Positions 16,346 to 25,348 are shown, counted from the stretch's first letter. The stretch: DNA of 47,069 nucleotides from Bacteroidetes bacterium HGW-Bacteroidetes-3 (GCA_002842505.1 PHDE01000006.1:1-47069); one strand, 5' to 3'. A program made the numbers and translations. Notes: a model not told the origin generated them from the sequence alone.

Positions 16346-17026
16346 TTATAATTTTAAACTGTCGCCAATAGGCAACAGAAATAATTCCTTTTTGGCCTTT
16401 GCGAATTTCTCAAATGCTTCTTTATGGTTTACTTTAATGTAGCCAAAAGTATCATAATGAACACCCAATATTTTGCTGCAATTTAAAAATTTACTCGCTT
16501 TTATGGCTTCATCCACACCCATCGTAAAATTATCACCAATCGGTAAAATTGCCAAATCGAGTTCTCCAATCACATCCGGAATTAGTTTCATATCGTAAGT
16601 TAAAGCAGTGTCTCCGGTAATATAGATTCGGTGATGGCTTGTTTCTATAACAAAACCTCCCGGTTGTCCGCCATAACTTCCATCAGGAAAAGAACTGGAG
16701 TGAATGGCATTTGTATAATGCACAGTCCCAAAATCGAATGTCCATTTTCCGCCGTGGTTCATTGGATGCCCTTTTATTCCTAAGTTTTCAAAATAAGTAA
16801 CTATTTCAAAATTGGATATAACGATGGCTCCTGTACGTTTTGCGATGGCTTCAACATCTAAAATGTGATCTTGATGTGCGTGGGTGATTAAAATATAATC
16901 GGCCTGTAATTTATTGATGTCAACGTTTTTGGCTAATTCATTGCCTGAAATAAACGGATCAATTAAAAGCGTTTTGTCTTTGGTTTCGATACTCAAACTT
17001 GAGTGGCCTAAAAAAGTGATTTTCAT
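16346..17026 (-). CDS. Metal-dependent hydrolase, UPF0173 (metallo-beta-lactamase fold)
   Basis: A 226-residue cytosolic MBL-fold enzyme with the zinc motif THAHQDH (about residues 50-56), a later GDTALTYDM, and GVHYDTF near the C-terminus. It matches the UPF0173/YtkL family, of unknown substrate. The ORF track starts 13 codons upstream, but MKITFLGHSS at 17026 is the natural family start. An A/T-rich hairpin AAAATTAT...ATAATTTT (16334-16355) spans its stop and may serve both convergent genes. Confidence 0.85.
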   Translation of the reverse strand: MKITFLGHSSLSIETKDKTLLIDPFISGNELAKNVDINKLQADYILITHAHQDHILDVEAIAKRTGAIVISNFEIVTYFENLGIKGHPMNHGGKWTFDFGTVHYTNAIHSSSFPDGSYGGQPGGFVIETSHHRIYITGDTALTYDMKLIPDVIGELDLAILPIGDNFTMGVDEAIKASKFLNCSKILGVHYDTFGYIKVNHKEAFEKFAKAKKELFLLPIGDSLKL

Positions 17027-17076
17027 ATTGAAAAGTGTGTTAGATGATACACTGCAATTTAACAAAATAAATCCAT

Positions 17077-17110
17077 AAAAAAACCACGAAAAAAGAATTT
17101 TCCGTGGTTT
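17077..17110 (-). terminator. Terminator of the copper receptor gene
   Basis: Arms AAACCACG (17081-17088) and CGTGGTTT (17103-17110) form the stem, with a T7 run on the minus strand. It lies 70 nt after the TonB receptor stop codon and ends the putative copper operon. Confidence 0.8.
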
Positions 17111-17179
17111 CCAACAAACAAATAAGCATTGTATTTATTAACAATTAATCATACTTATTATGCGTTCAAAAATTTAGAT

Positions 17180-19183
17180 TTATTTTATCACAAAAGAAAC
17201 ATTGATAAAAATATTTCTTCCCATTCTTGGTATATTTTTCCAATCGGCAAAAGTGGAATAATACCTGTCGAAAATATTTTCCACACCTGTTTTTACAAAA
17301 ATTTTATTTTCACCTTTATAAAAAGCATAAGACGCATTTGCGTTAACCACCGTATAGGCGTTGGTTGCATCTTCCCCATAAACGCTGCTGTAATTGTATT
17401 GTTTTTCAGCTCCTGACATCCCAAATTCAGCATCGAATAAATTGTTTTTATAACGCAACATCAGTCTATAATTTAGCGGACTAATCAAAGGCAAATTGTC
17501 ATTGTCATTTCCTTTTCCTAAACTATAGCCTATCAATCCGTCCAATCTAATAGCATCAGAAATTGAATATTCACTCGAAAAATTTGCAGTAAATATAGTA
17601 GCATTATCTAAAGCTGTATACACTTTAACGCCATCGGCGCCTATGGTCATTCGGTCATAATTAGGATTCAATTTTCCAATAATATACTCTGAAATATAAA
17701 AATAAGAGCCTTCAACACCCAAATTAAATTTTTTGCTTGTATAATTTACCGCAGCATTAAACTCCAATGATTTTTCATTATTCAAATATGGATTTCCAAT
17801 ATAATCATAGTTGTCGAAGCTGTTGAACAAATAAAATCCGTACGCTTCGGTAACAGAAGGCGCTCTTTCTCCGTAACCAACACTTCCCGAAAATTGAAAC
17901 TTATTTTTTTGGTATTGATATTGTGACGAGATACTCATTAAAAATCTTTGCTGATTTTTATCCAAATTCGGATAAAATATTTGCAAACTGTTCAACCCGA
18001 AATCATTGGCAATGGATTCATTTTGAAAACCAATTCTGGCAGTCATTTTTAAATTGCTGTTTTTATTCAACTTATAATCATCTTCACCATAAAAACCTGA
18101 ATAAAATGTCCTCACATCTGGCCAAGTGAGCATAAACATCAAATTTTCGTTTGGATCGCTTGGATACATCGTCATTTCTGCCAAGGCTTTATTGTAATAG
18201 GCATTTGTATTAAAAAGCAGCGAATGTTTGTCTTTTTCAACCTTCATTTTTGAGTAAAATCCGTAAGTATCGCTCCAGCCCGGCATATCCATATGAATTG
18301 GGACATCAGGTCGTTTTGTATCGTCCATCACGTGCGTAATCGTGTTCATATAAAGCTTTGTTTCCCATTCACTTATCTGGGAATTTTTATTCTGATACTG
18401 ATAACTCACCGAAGTAATCAATGCTTTTGCTGAAGAAACATCCATTGTCAACGCAGGATAACCAATATTTGTGGCATTATCGAAAATAATTGCGCCAACA
18501 ATAACGCCATTTTTGCTGATTTTTGCGCCTGCAACCGTTGAAATATTGTATTTTTCATATTGAGAAAACTTAATTTCCATATTGCCGCCAGCCGTGTAAT
18601 TATCCGATTTTCTATAGATGGCATCGGCATTTACAAAATAGTTGGAATTAGAAAAATTTAATTCCGCACTCACTATTTTGGCATTTCCGTTGGTTTCATA
18701 ACCTGTGTCAAACCCTACATTTAACACTTCCTTATTAAAACTGCCTTTTTGTAATTTTAAATCGATTCCACCACCAATTGTCGATCCGTTTTCAGCACCT
18801 TGCTGTCCGGATTTCACGTGGACTTCCGATAAATTTGAAACATCAACATAAGAAGTTATTGGGTCCATTTTATCGGTACAAGCGCCAAATATTTGCATAC
18901 CGTCAATGGTAACCGAAATTCTGTCGCTCACCATATTGTTAATGGCTGGTTCCCAAGCATAATTACCACGCTTAATCATCGTAATTTTGTTCGATTTTTC
19001 TAAATATTCATCAATAGAAGCAAGTGGTTTTACCTGATTTTTATTGTTTAGCGATTCTCTATTTACTACAATTACTTCCCTTAGTTGCACAATTTTGGCG
19101 GTATCCTGAATTTTTTCTTGGGCAGAAATTATCGCTGTAAACAACAACAAAACTAGGAATCCGATTTCAAATTTTCTCCTCAT
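17180..19183 (-). CDS. TonB-dependent outer-membrane receptor, OprC-like (copper)
   Basis: A 667-residue outer-membrane beta-barrel receptor with an N-terminal signal peptide (cleavage near ISA-QEK, residue 21). The plug domain follows (about 35-150) with VTIDGM, then the barrel, which ends in Phe-Val-Ile-Lys. It has the methionine/cysteine copper site described for Pseudomonas OprC: CTDKM (C102, M106) corresponds to CxxxM, and THVMDD (H284, M286) corresponds to HxM. The block MDPITSYVD also matches TonB copper receptors. It is the last gene of an operon, after a Met/His-rich lipoprotein and a Cys-rich membrane protein. Import of copper ions is therefore likely; transport of another soft metal is the alternative. 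A hairpin (19199-19228) lies just before its start. Confidence 0.82.
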   Translation of the reverse strand: MRRKFEIGFLVLLLFTAIISAQEKIQDTAKIVQLREVIVVNRESLNNKNQVKPLASIDEYLEKSNKITMIKRGNYAWEPAINNMVSDRISVTIDGMQIFGACTDKMDPITSYVDVSNLSEVHVKSGQQGAENGSTIGGGIDLKLQKGSFNKEVLNVGFDTGYETNGNAKIVSAELNFSNSNYFVNADAIYRKSDNYTAGGNMEIKFSQYEKYNISTVAGAKISKNGVIVGAIIFDNATNIGYPALTMDVSSAKALITSVSYQYQNKNSQISEWETKLYMNTITHVMDDTKRPDVPIHMDMPGWSDTYGFYSKMKVEKDKHSLLFNTNAYYNKALAEMTMYPSDPNENLMFMLTWPDVRTFYSGFYGEDDYKLNKNSNLKMTARIGFQNESIANDFGLNSLQIFYPNLDKNQQRFLMSISSQYQYQKNKFQFSGSVGYGERAPSVTEAYGFYLFNSFDNYDYIGNPYLNNEKSLEFNAAVNYTSKKFNLGVEGSYFYISEYIIGKLNPNYDRMTIGADGVKVYTALDNATIFTANFSSEYSISDAIRLDGLIGYSLGKGNDNDNLPLISPLNYRLMLRYKNNLFDAEFGMSGAEKQYNYSSVYGEDATNAYTVVNANASYAFYKGENKIFVKTGVENIFDRYYSTFADWKNIPRMGRNIFINVSFVIK

Positions 19184-19198
19184 AAAAATGATTAATTA

Positions 19199-19228
19199 AG
19201 GTCGCCTAATTTTTAAAAAAGGCGACCT
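19199..19228 (-). other. Intercistronic stem-loop ahead of the copper receptor gene
   Basis: AGGTCGCC and GGCGACCT pair over 8 bp around a 14-nt A/T loop, 15 nt before the receptor ATG. No T-run follows on the minus strand. It may be an mRNA processing or stability element that sets the lipoprotein-to-receptor ratio. Confidence 0.5.
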
Positions 19229-19246
19229 ATTAATATTAATTAGTAT

Positions 19247-20092
19247 TTAAAATTCCAATTCCAAAAATAAAGTGCTGGCTTCATTTGTTTCCGTCACAGC
19301 TTCGCCTTTTAAAATTTCATTACTTTGGTTGCGCAACATTAAATTGAGTTTCCAATAGCCCGTCATTGTTAATGAAAGTTTGCCATCATACAATTTTGTT
19401 ACTGCATTATAAACCAAATCCTGGTTGTTTGGAGAACTGTGATTTCCCATACTTGGCATACGCGGATCCAAATTTATTTTGAAATTTTCAACGACAGGAA
19501 AACTCATCATATTTTCCATTTTAAACAAGCCAATGGTGATGTCGTTAATTTTAACAGCAGGATTTTTCGGTTCAATAAGCGCTAAAACATATTTTACACC
19601 GTCAATACCCGTTACGGATGTAACCGTTTTTTTAGTTGAAGCTGGCACACCAATAAAATCAACTGCTTCATAAGCGATGCCGTTAATGGTATAATTAAAA
19701 GTTAAGTCCCATTTTTCCATTTGGTTCTCTGCCATTTGAAAAATTATAAATCCGTTGTAAACAGTTTGCATCCCGGAAACTTTTACAAGATCGGATTTTG
19801 GACAGGAATGTGCCATTTCAGTCATATGCATCATTGGTTTCCAGGTAATTGTTGCATTTTCAATAAATGCTTGGGTGCTTTTATCTTTTATTCTGATGGT
19901 TAGGTTGTTATAACCCTGAACCAATTTTCCTGTTTCTGTATAAATTTCAATGGTATGTTTCTCATTTGAAATCTCTTGGACTTTAAGTAAATCCTGAACT
20001 TCATCGATTGTGTCAATATCGTTATCGTCATCCGAACAAGAGACAAAAACGAGGGTAAAAATTGCCGGTAAAATATATTTTAAAAATTTCAT
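19247..20092 (-). CDS. Met/His-rich lipoprotein, putative copper-binding (YtkA/FixH-like)
   Basis: A 281-residue lipoprotein with lipobox LVFVSC (Cys near residue 19 of the chosen start). The mature protein begins CSDDDND, like many Bacteroidota lipoproteins. It looks like two beta-sandwich repeats of the YtkA/FixH type. It contains clustered soft-metal ligands: PMMHMTEMAHSCP in the first half and RMPSMGNH in the second. The start is the ATG at 20092 (MKFLKY); the ORF track's extra ten residues spoil the signal peptide. It lies upstream of the OprC-like receptor in the same direction, so a periplasmic or surface copper-binding partner role is inferred. No close experimentally studied homologue is known to me. 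Confidence 0.72.
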   Translation of the reverse strand: MKFLKYILPAIFTLVFVSCSDDDNDIDTIDEVQDLLKVQEISNEKHTIEIYTETGKLVQGYNNLTIRIKDKSTQAFIENATITWKPMMHMTEMAHSCPKSDLVKVSGMQTVYNGFIIFQMAENQMEKWDLTFNYTINGIAYEAVDFIGVPASTKKTVTSVTGIDGVKYVLALIEPKNPAVKINDITIGLFKMENMMSFPVVENFKINLDPRMPSMGNHSSPNNQDLVYNAVTKLYDGKLSLTMTGYWKLNLMLRNQSNEILKGEAVTETNEASTLFLELEF

Positions 20093-20364
20093 ATTTTTGA
20101 TTTTTATAATTTTGATACGCATAAATTATACATTATCAATGTGTTACTTTTATATATTATTGAAATAGCAGAAGTTGGCAACAGGAAATAATTTTATATA
20201 CCTGTAACTCCAGCATTAAAAATTGGCTATTTTCCATTGTGCAGCAAACACCATTTTATAAAAAATGTGTTTGATGAAGTATTAAGAATCAATTCATTGC
20301 AACACACAATAATTTATGTAATACCCTGATTTTAATTGTTAATATTGAAAAATAGCGAAAGGAA

Positions 20365-20742
20365 TTAAGCTTGCGGCGGTTTCAATAGAGAATTATAGAA
20401 ATCTTGTGAAGTGTATTTATTAACAAAAAATCTATGAATGTAATTCGCGTCGAAGTTTTTAATGTTGTATGAAAATTGATCTAATGGTGAAACTGGATAT
20501 TTCTCAAAATCAATTTGAGGAATGGTCGATTTATGTTCGTGATTGTTATGATTTGTTTTAGCAATTTGTTTTTCTAAATAACACTTTCCGTTACACTCCA
20601 AATAGGGTTTGTCCCTGTTTTCGCAAAGCACTTTGGCGATATAATCATAATTGGCATAATACTCCATTATTGGAACTAATGGACGAACCATAGCCAATAA
20701 ATAAAGCAGGTAAAAAAATATGCCTAAAAATTGATTTTTCAT
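20365..20742 (-). CDS. Cys/His-rich membrane protein, first gene of the copper operon
   Basis: A 125-residue protein with an N-terminal membrane segment (about residues 5-24), then a Cys cluster CENRDKPYLECNGKC (about 40-54, including CNGKC) and a His-rich run NHNNHEH. The pattern CE.RDKP.L.CNGKCYL recurs, as I recall, in small Bacteroidota proteins encoded beside metal receptors, but no function is established. It is placed directly behind the CRP/FNR-like promoter at 20.76-20.81 kb, and the lipoprotein and receptor follow. A metal-handling role in the envelope is inferred from its ligands and neighbours. 272 nt separate it from the lipoprotein start; I see nothing else in that gap. Confidence 0.68.
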   Translation of the reverse strand: MKNQFLGIFFYLLYLLAMVRPLVPIMEYYANYDYIAKVLCENRDKPYLECNGKCYLEKQIAKTNHNNHEHKSTIPQIDFEKYPVSPLDQFSYNIKNFDANYIHRFFVNKYTSQDFYNSLLKPPQA

Positions 20743-20761
20743 AAATGTTTTAAATACAAGA

Positions 20762-20808
20762 CAAATGTATCTTTTATTTTTTATTCAGAAAGTGACAAAA
20801 GTCACTTT
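20762..20808 (-). promoter_or_regulatory. CRP/FNR-like box and promoter of the copper operon
   Basis: The perfect inverted repeat AAAGTGACAAAAGTCACTTT (20789-20808) has its centre at 20798.5. The minus-strand -7 element TACATTTG begins at 20769, exactly 29.5 nt away, which places the activator near -41.5. The same geometry recurs at three cytochrome promoters in this window. The box overlaps the menA stop codon. Confidence 0.8.
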
Positions 20809-21709
20809 AAGATGCTAAAAATGTACCCAACCCAAATAATATTGCAAACAAAAAAGTGCTTAATGCCAATTTTTTTAACTCAGGATCCAAAAGTATGGGT
20901 CTTTTATTACGATATACCACCAAAAAATGTTTGCCAATTGGAATATACGCCAGCATAAATAATAATTGATGCCAAGATTTGTAAAAAACATAAGCATAGA
21001 ATGCAGCAAACAAAAATGAAGCAATCAACAAATAATAATGGTAATATTTGGCAAACTCAACCCCTATTTTGACCACGATAGTATTTTTACCAGATTTTGC
21101 GTCGGAAACACTATCGCGCATATTGTTCAAGTTCAATACGCCAATGCTCAAAAACCCAATGGAACAGGCCGGCAAAAAAATGGTAACGTCCAATTGTTTT
21201 GTAAATAAATAATAACTGCCGCATACACTCAGCAATCCAAAAAACAGGAATACGAAGAAATCTCCAAATCCGCTATAACCATAAGCTCTTTTACCCATGG
21301 TGTATTTAAGGGCCGCAGCAATGCTGGTAATTCCTAATACAAAAAACACCGCTAAATTAATAAAATCGTCCTTGCCAAAAGCAATATAAATAAGTAAAAT
21401 GGCTATAATTAAGGTTAAAAAACTTGTTATTTTAATAGTTTTCAACAATTGATCAGGTGAAATTTCACCGCTTTGAATGGCGCGTTTAGGCCCAATTCTA
21501 TCTTCATTGTCAGTTCCTTTAACGCCATCGCCATAATCGTTTGCAAAATTGGAAATAATTTGAAATCCGATTGTGGTTAACAAAGCCAACCCACAAATTA
21601 ACCAATTGAAATAGCCGTGAGATGCCGCCAAAAAACTGCCAACAATTATTCCTGAAACAGACAAAGGCAGCGTTCTTAAACGAGCGGCTTTTACATAGAC
21701 TTTAAACAT
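20807..21709 (-). CDS. menA: 1,4-dihydroxy-2-naphthoate polyprenyltransferase
   Basis: It joins a polyprenyl chain to DHNA in menaquinone synthesis, in the inner membrane. This UbiA-superfamily protein of 300 residues has the Asp-rich motifs NFANDYGDGVKGTD (about residues 54-67) and NMRDSVSDAKSGK (about 187-199). About eight hydrophobic segments are present. The GPKRAIQSG block fits MenA better than UbiA. It follows the CCG-domain gene by 38 nt and is probably the last gene of that operon. Its stop codon overlaps the CRP/FNR-like box of the next operon. Confidence 0.92.
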   Translation of the reverse strand: MFKVYVKAARLRTLPLSVSGIIVGSFLAASHGYFNWLICGLALLTTIGFQIISNFANDYGDGVKGTDNEDRIGPKRAIQSGEISPDQLLKTIKITSFLTLIIAILLIYIAFGKDDFINLAVFFVLGITSIAAALKYTMGKRAYGYSGFGDFFVFLFFGLLSVCGSYYLFTKQLDVTIFLPACSIGFLSIGVLNLNNMRDSVSDAKSGKNTIVVKIGVEFAKYYHYYLLIASFLFAAFYAYVFYKSWHQLLFMLAYIPIGKHFLVVYRNKRPILLDPELKKLALSTFLFAILFGLGTFLAS

Positions 21710-21747
21710 AGTGCAATTTTTTCAATAGCAACTTTTTTTTGAAAAAT

Positions 21748-22527
21748 TTATAAATCTTCGGCATTGGCAATTAATTCGGCAATGTCCATAACGGCAACAT
21801 TGTGCTCTTGGTTTTTTGCTTTTATGCCGTCGGTCATCATCGTATTGCAAAACGGACAACCAGTGGCGATAATATTTGGTTTTGACTCTAATGCTTCTTC
21901 AGTGCGTTCCACATTAATTTCTTTGTTTCCTTTTTCAGCATCTTTAAACATTTGGGCGCCGCCGGCGCCGCAACAAAGTCCGTTGGTTTTACAACGCTTC
22001 ATTTCAACCAATTCCGCTTCCAATTTTTCAATCAACAAGCGTGGCGCTTCATAAACATCATTTGCCCTTCCCAAATAACAAGGATCGTGAAAAGTAATGC
22101 GCTTGCCTTTAAATTTTCCGCCTTCGATAGTGATTTTTCCTTCATCCAACAAAGATTTCAAAAATTCTGTATGGTGCAAAACTTCATATTTTCCCCCAAG
22201 TCCGGGATATTCATTTTTTAAGGTGTTGAAGCAATGTGGACAAGCAGTGACTATTTTTTTGATTTCATAGGCATTTAAAACCTCAATATTGGTCATCGCC
22301 TGCATTTGAAACAAAAATTCATTTCCGGCTCTTTTTGCTGGATCGCCAGTACAGCTTTCTTCAGTACCCAAAACAGCAAAATCAACATTTGCCTTGTTCA
22401 AAATTTTCACAAAAGCCTTCGTGATTTTTTTTGCCCTGTCGTCAAAACTTCCGGCGCATCCAACCCAAAACAACACATCTGGTTGCTTTCCTTGAGCCGT
22501 CATTTCAGCCATTGTAGGTACATTCAT
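21748..22527 (-). CDS. (Fe-S)-binding protein with two CCG domains (HdrB/GlpC-like)
   Basis: A 259-residue soluble protein with two cysteine-rich CCG domains: TACPHCFN (about residues 93-100), then HDPCYLGR, GLCCGAGG and TGCPFCNTM. Such domains bind [4Fe-4S] clusters in heterodisulfide-reductase and glycolate or lactate oxidase subunits. It probably pairs with the membrane 4Fe-4S protein encoded two genes upstream (23037-24335). Together they would form a quinone-linked oxidoreductase, with the usually fused halves on separate chains. The electron donor is not known. A HAD-like gene sits between the two Fe-S genes. Confidence 0.85.
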   Translation of the reverse strand: MNVPTMAEMTAQGKQPDVLFWVGCAGSFDDRAKKITKAFVKILNKANVDFAVLGTEESCTGDPAKRAGNEFLFQMQAMTNIEVLNAYEIKKIVTACPHCFNTLKNEYPGLGGKYEVLHHTEFLKSLLDEGKITIEGGKFKGKRITFHDPCYLGRANDVYEAPRLLIEKLEAELVEMKRCKTNGLCCGAGGAQMFKDAEKGNKEINVERTEEALESKPNIIATGCPFCNTMMTDGIKAKNQEHNVAVMDIAELIANAEDL

Positions 22528-22548
22528 AAGACTGCTTTTTAAATATTT

Positions 22549-22995
22549 TTATTCATGCTGACCATCGTCAAACACTTCAATTGTAACTTCTTTGTTGATT
22601 AAATCGGTAAATTTACCACGATAACGTGTTGCTTTCACCAAGTGATTGTCGATCCAATGGTAATTTCCGCCACGAGGTTTTCCCATAAGCATTCCATGAT
22701 ATTTGAATCCATGTTTTTTTAGCCATGCTTCAGTAATTTCACGATGTGCTTCCGTTCTTGAAGTAAAAAAGAAAATAATATGACCTTCATCATACCATTT
22801 ATTCAACGTTTTAATGGCATCTGGATAAGCTTCTGCAGTTACCATACGCTCAGGTTCTTCATTTGGAATATCTTCTCCGACCGTGCCGTCAATATCAATC
22901 AAATAATTTTTAACGCCTTTTGGCAATACCGGACTTATGTGCAATCCTTCTTCAACTTTTTCGTGTAATAATTTTTCAACATCTTCTTTTTTCAT
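22549..22995 (-). CDS. HAD-superfamily phosphatase-like protein
   Basis: A 148-residue cytosolic protein with the HAD nucleophile motif LIDIDGTVGED (about residues 32-42). FFFTSRTE (about 75-82) fits motif II, and FDDGQHE lies at the end. The size and lack of a large cap suggest a small HAD phosphatase. Homologues are sometimes labelled phosphoheptose isomerase, which the sequence does not support. It lies 21 nt upstream of the CCG protein and 41 nt downstream of the membrane Fe-S protein, so it is part of the same operon. Substrate unknown. Confidence 0.75.
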   Translation of the reverse strand: MKKEDVEKLLHEKVEEGLHISPVLPKGVKNYLIDIDGTVGEDIPNEEPERMVTAEAYPDAIKTLNKWYDEGHIIFFFTSRTEAHREITEAWLKKHGFKYHGMLMGKPRGGNYHWIDNHLVKATRYRGKFTDLINKEVTIEVFDDGQHE

Positions 22996-23036
22996 TGTAA
23001 ATGATATTTATGATTTTTATAGTTAATAGTTTCTAT

Positions 23037-24335
23037 TTATTCGTCTTTCCAATTTAATCTGTCCATTTGGTTGTATTGCCAAGGCGCACCGTTGTTTTCA
23101 ATATTTGTCATCATACTGTTCAATTCCTGTGGCGCAGCCGATTGTTCCATCACCAAATACCGGCGTAAATCAATAATAATTGAAAGCGGATCAATATTTA
23201 CCGGACAAGCTTCCACGCAAGCATTGCAACTTGTACAAGCCCAAATTTCTTCAGAAGAGATATAATCGTTTAACAATTGTTTTCCATCTTCCACAAACTT
23301 GCCGTTTTTGTCAATATTCGCACCAACCTCTTCCAACCGGTCCCGTGTTTTCATCATAATTGCACGTGGAGACAACTCTTTTCCGGTGATATTTGCAGGA
23401 CAAACAGCAGTGCATCTTCCGCACTCAGTACAAGTATAGGCATTCAATAACTGCACCCAATTTAAATCGGCCACGTCACTGGCCCCAAATTTTTCGGGCG
23501 GTGCGGCATTTTCATCAGGTGCTGCATAAGGATCGGCACTTGGATCCATCATCAATTTCACCTCATTGGTTACAGCTTCTAAATTGGTAAACTGACCTTT
23601 TGGCTTTAAATTTGCAAAATACGTATTTGGAAAAGCCAATAAAATATGTAAATGTTTAGAATAGTACAAGTAATTTAAGAATATTAAAATACCGGTAATG
23701 TGCAACCACCAAGCGGTTCTTTCAATAATTTTTACGGTGATAAAACTAGATTCTTGAAATAGTATGGCAATATATTGGCTGATTGGATTTCCAACATTTA
23801 AATTTTGAAAATGATTGTCGGTTGCATTCATTAAAAGGAACAACGACATTAAAATCATTTCAAAATATAAAATGTTCAAAGCATCATTTTTAGGCCAGCC
23901 TTTCATTTCTTTATTCCAAAATCGCGGAATTTGCAAAACCATTCTACGAATCCAAAATATGATTACCGAAACCAAAACAAGGGATGCCAATATTTCGAAA
24001 GATCCAATCAAAAAGCTATAAAAACCTCCTAAAACAGAAAAAACCCGATGCGTTCTAAAAAGTCCGTCGATAATGATTTCCAGCACTTCAATATTGATAA
24101 TGATAAAACCTGCGTAAACGATGATGTGTAAAATACCGGCGATTGGCCGTTTCACCATTTTAGATTGCCCAAAAGCAATTTTCAACATATTGTTAAAACG
24201 TTCTTTTGGCAAATCGGACCGGTCAATTTTTTTCCCGAGCTTTATGTTTCTGACAATCTTTTTGCTGTTTTTTACAAAAAACCCAATTCCAATAATTAAA
24301 AGAATTGCAAATGCTATGTTATCGATATAATTCAT
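23037..24335 (-). CDS. Membrane (Fe-S)-binding protein with 4Fe-4S dicluster (HdrC/GlpC-like)
   Basis: A 432-residue protein with an N-terminal membrane domain of about five or six helices (to about residue 240). The cytosolic domain carries two [4Fe-4S] motifs, CTECGRCTAVCP (about 299-310) and CTSCNACVEACP (about 362-373). The membrane part has His residues suited to haem b or quinone contact, as in the NarI/DsrM-like domain. With the CCG protein downstream it could move electrons between the menaquinone pool and a soluble partner. It lies 56 nt after the MCE gene, in the same direction. Confidence 0.85.
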   Translation of the reverse strand: MNYIDNIAFAILLIIGIGFFVKNSKKIVRNIKLGKKIDRSDLPKERFNNMLKIAFGQSKMVKRPIAGILHIIVYAGFIIINIEVLEIIIDGLFRTHRVFSVLGGFYSFLIGSFEILASLVLVSVIIFWIRRMVLQIPRFWNKEMKGWPKNDALNILYFEMILMSLFLLMNATDNHFQNLNVGNPISQYIAILFQESSFITVKIIERTAWWLHITGILIFLNYLYYSKHLHILLAFPNTYFANLKPKGQFTNLEAVTNEVKLMMDPSADPYAAPDENAAPPEKFGASDVADLNWVQLLNAYTCTECGRCTAVCPANITGKELSPRAIMMKTRDRLEEVGANIDKNGKFVEDGKQLLNDYISSEEIWACTSCNACVEACPVNIDPLSIIIDLRRYLVMEQSAAPQELNSMMTNIENNGAPWQYNQMDRLNWKDE

Positions 24336-24391
24336 ACATTTTGGTTTATTGTTGTTTTCAATATTTTAATATTTTGAATAACAGCACATTA

Positions 24392-25348
24392 CTATTCCTT
24401 CTTAGTTTCAGGCACGTAAGCTTTTTCTTTTTTTCCGAATAAAGAAAAGTGGACAAAACGTTTTGGATGCAATTTCATTTCACGCAGCAATTCATCCAAT
24501 TCTTTTGTGGCACTCGTGAGGTTATTGTACATCGCTTCATCTTTCAATAATTTTCCCAAAGTTCCTTCACCCGATTCTACGTTTGCTAAAATACTGTTTA
24601 AATTATTTACGGTAGTTTCCAAATTTTTGACGGTTGTGCCAAGATTTGAATTTGCCAAAGTATCTGAAAGTTTTGCAAAATTACTGGTCATTAATTCTGC
24701 GTTTGTTAAAGTATTCCCCAACTTTTCTTTATTGGTTGCCACCATTTCATTTACGGATTTGGAAATGGCATTGAAATTTAACATGGTGGCGTTTAACTGT
24801 GCAATGGTCGATTTTAAATCGGCTCTGGTTTTGGCATCCATAATTTCATTTAAGCCAACCAACACAGAATCTGCGCTTACAACGGCACTTTCAACTTTTT
24901 TGAAAAGTGGTTTTAGGTTTTCAGAAACTGACGTAATCACATCCGCTTCAGTTTCACCTTGCAAAAAATCTCCCGGTTTTGCAATTTCACCTTCAAACGA
25001 TGGCACAAGCGCCAATGATTTTCCGCCCATTAAACTGGTGCTGTATATTTTAGCAATGCTGTTTTTCGAAAATTCCAAATCGGTTTCAACACTAAATTCA
25101 ACAGTTAACCAACCACGTTTGGCGGCATCCTTGTTAAACTTTACAGCAATAATTTTACCTACTTCCACACCATTTAAACTAACAATGCTTGAGGTATTTA
25201 GTCCTTGTACATCCTTATATTCCGTAAAATATGTTTTTGAAGGAGCATCAAATAGATTAAGGCCTTTCAAATAATTGTATCCCCAAATAAATAAGGCAAT
25301 TATGGCTACGGCAACAATGCCTGTTTTTAACTCTCTGGTAATTTTCAA
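24392..25348 (-). CDS. MCE (MlaD-like) lipid-transport protein
   Basis: A 318-residue periplasmic protein anchored by one N-terminal helix (about residues 9-24). The MCE domain follows (about 38-115), with YKDVQGLNTSSIVSLNGVEV. A long alpha-helical C-terminal part has repeated Asn/Thr/Leu patterns (about 170-290). MCE proteins carry lipids between membranes with an MlaE/MlaF ABC transporter, which is not in this window. The start codon is TTG at 25348; an in-frame TGA lies three codons upstream, and there is no nearby ATG. Confidence 0.87.
   Translation of the reverse strand: MKITRELKTGIVAVAIIALFIWGYNYLKGLNLFDAPSKTYFTEYKDVQGLNTSSIVSLNGVEVGKIIAVKFNKDAAKRGWLTVEFSVETDLEFSKNSIAKIYSTSLMGGKSLALVPSFEGEIAKPGDFLQGETEADVITSVSENLKPLFKKVESAVVSADSVLVGLNEIMDAKTRADLKSTIAQLNATMLNFNAISKSVNEMVATNKEKLGNTLTNAELMTSNFAKLSDTLANSNLGTTVKNLETTVNNLNSILANVESGEGTLGKLLKDEAMYNNLTSATKELDELLREMKLHPKRFVHFSLFGKKEKAYVPETKKE

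Noticed and set aside
24507-25274. 255-residue plus-strand ORF opposite the MCE gene
   Set aside because: Long but exactly antisense to a clear MCE protein; the composition mirrors the coding strand and no promoter or domain is visible.
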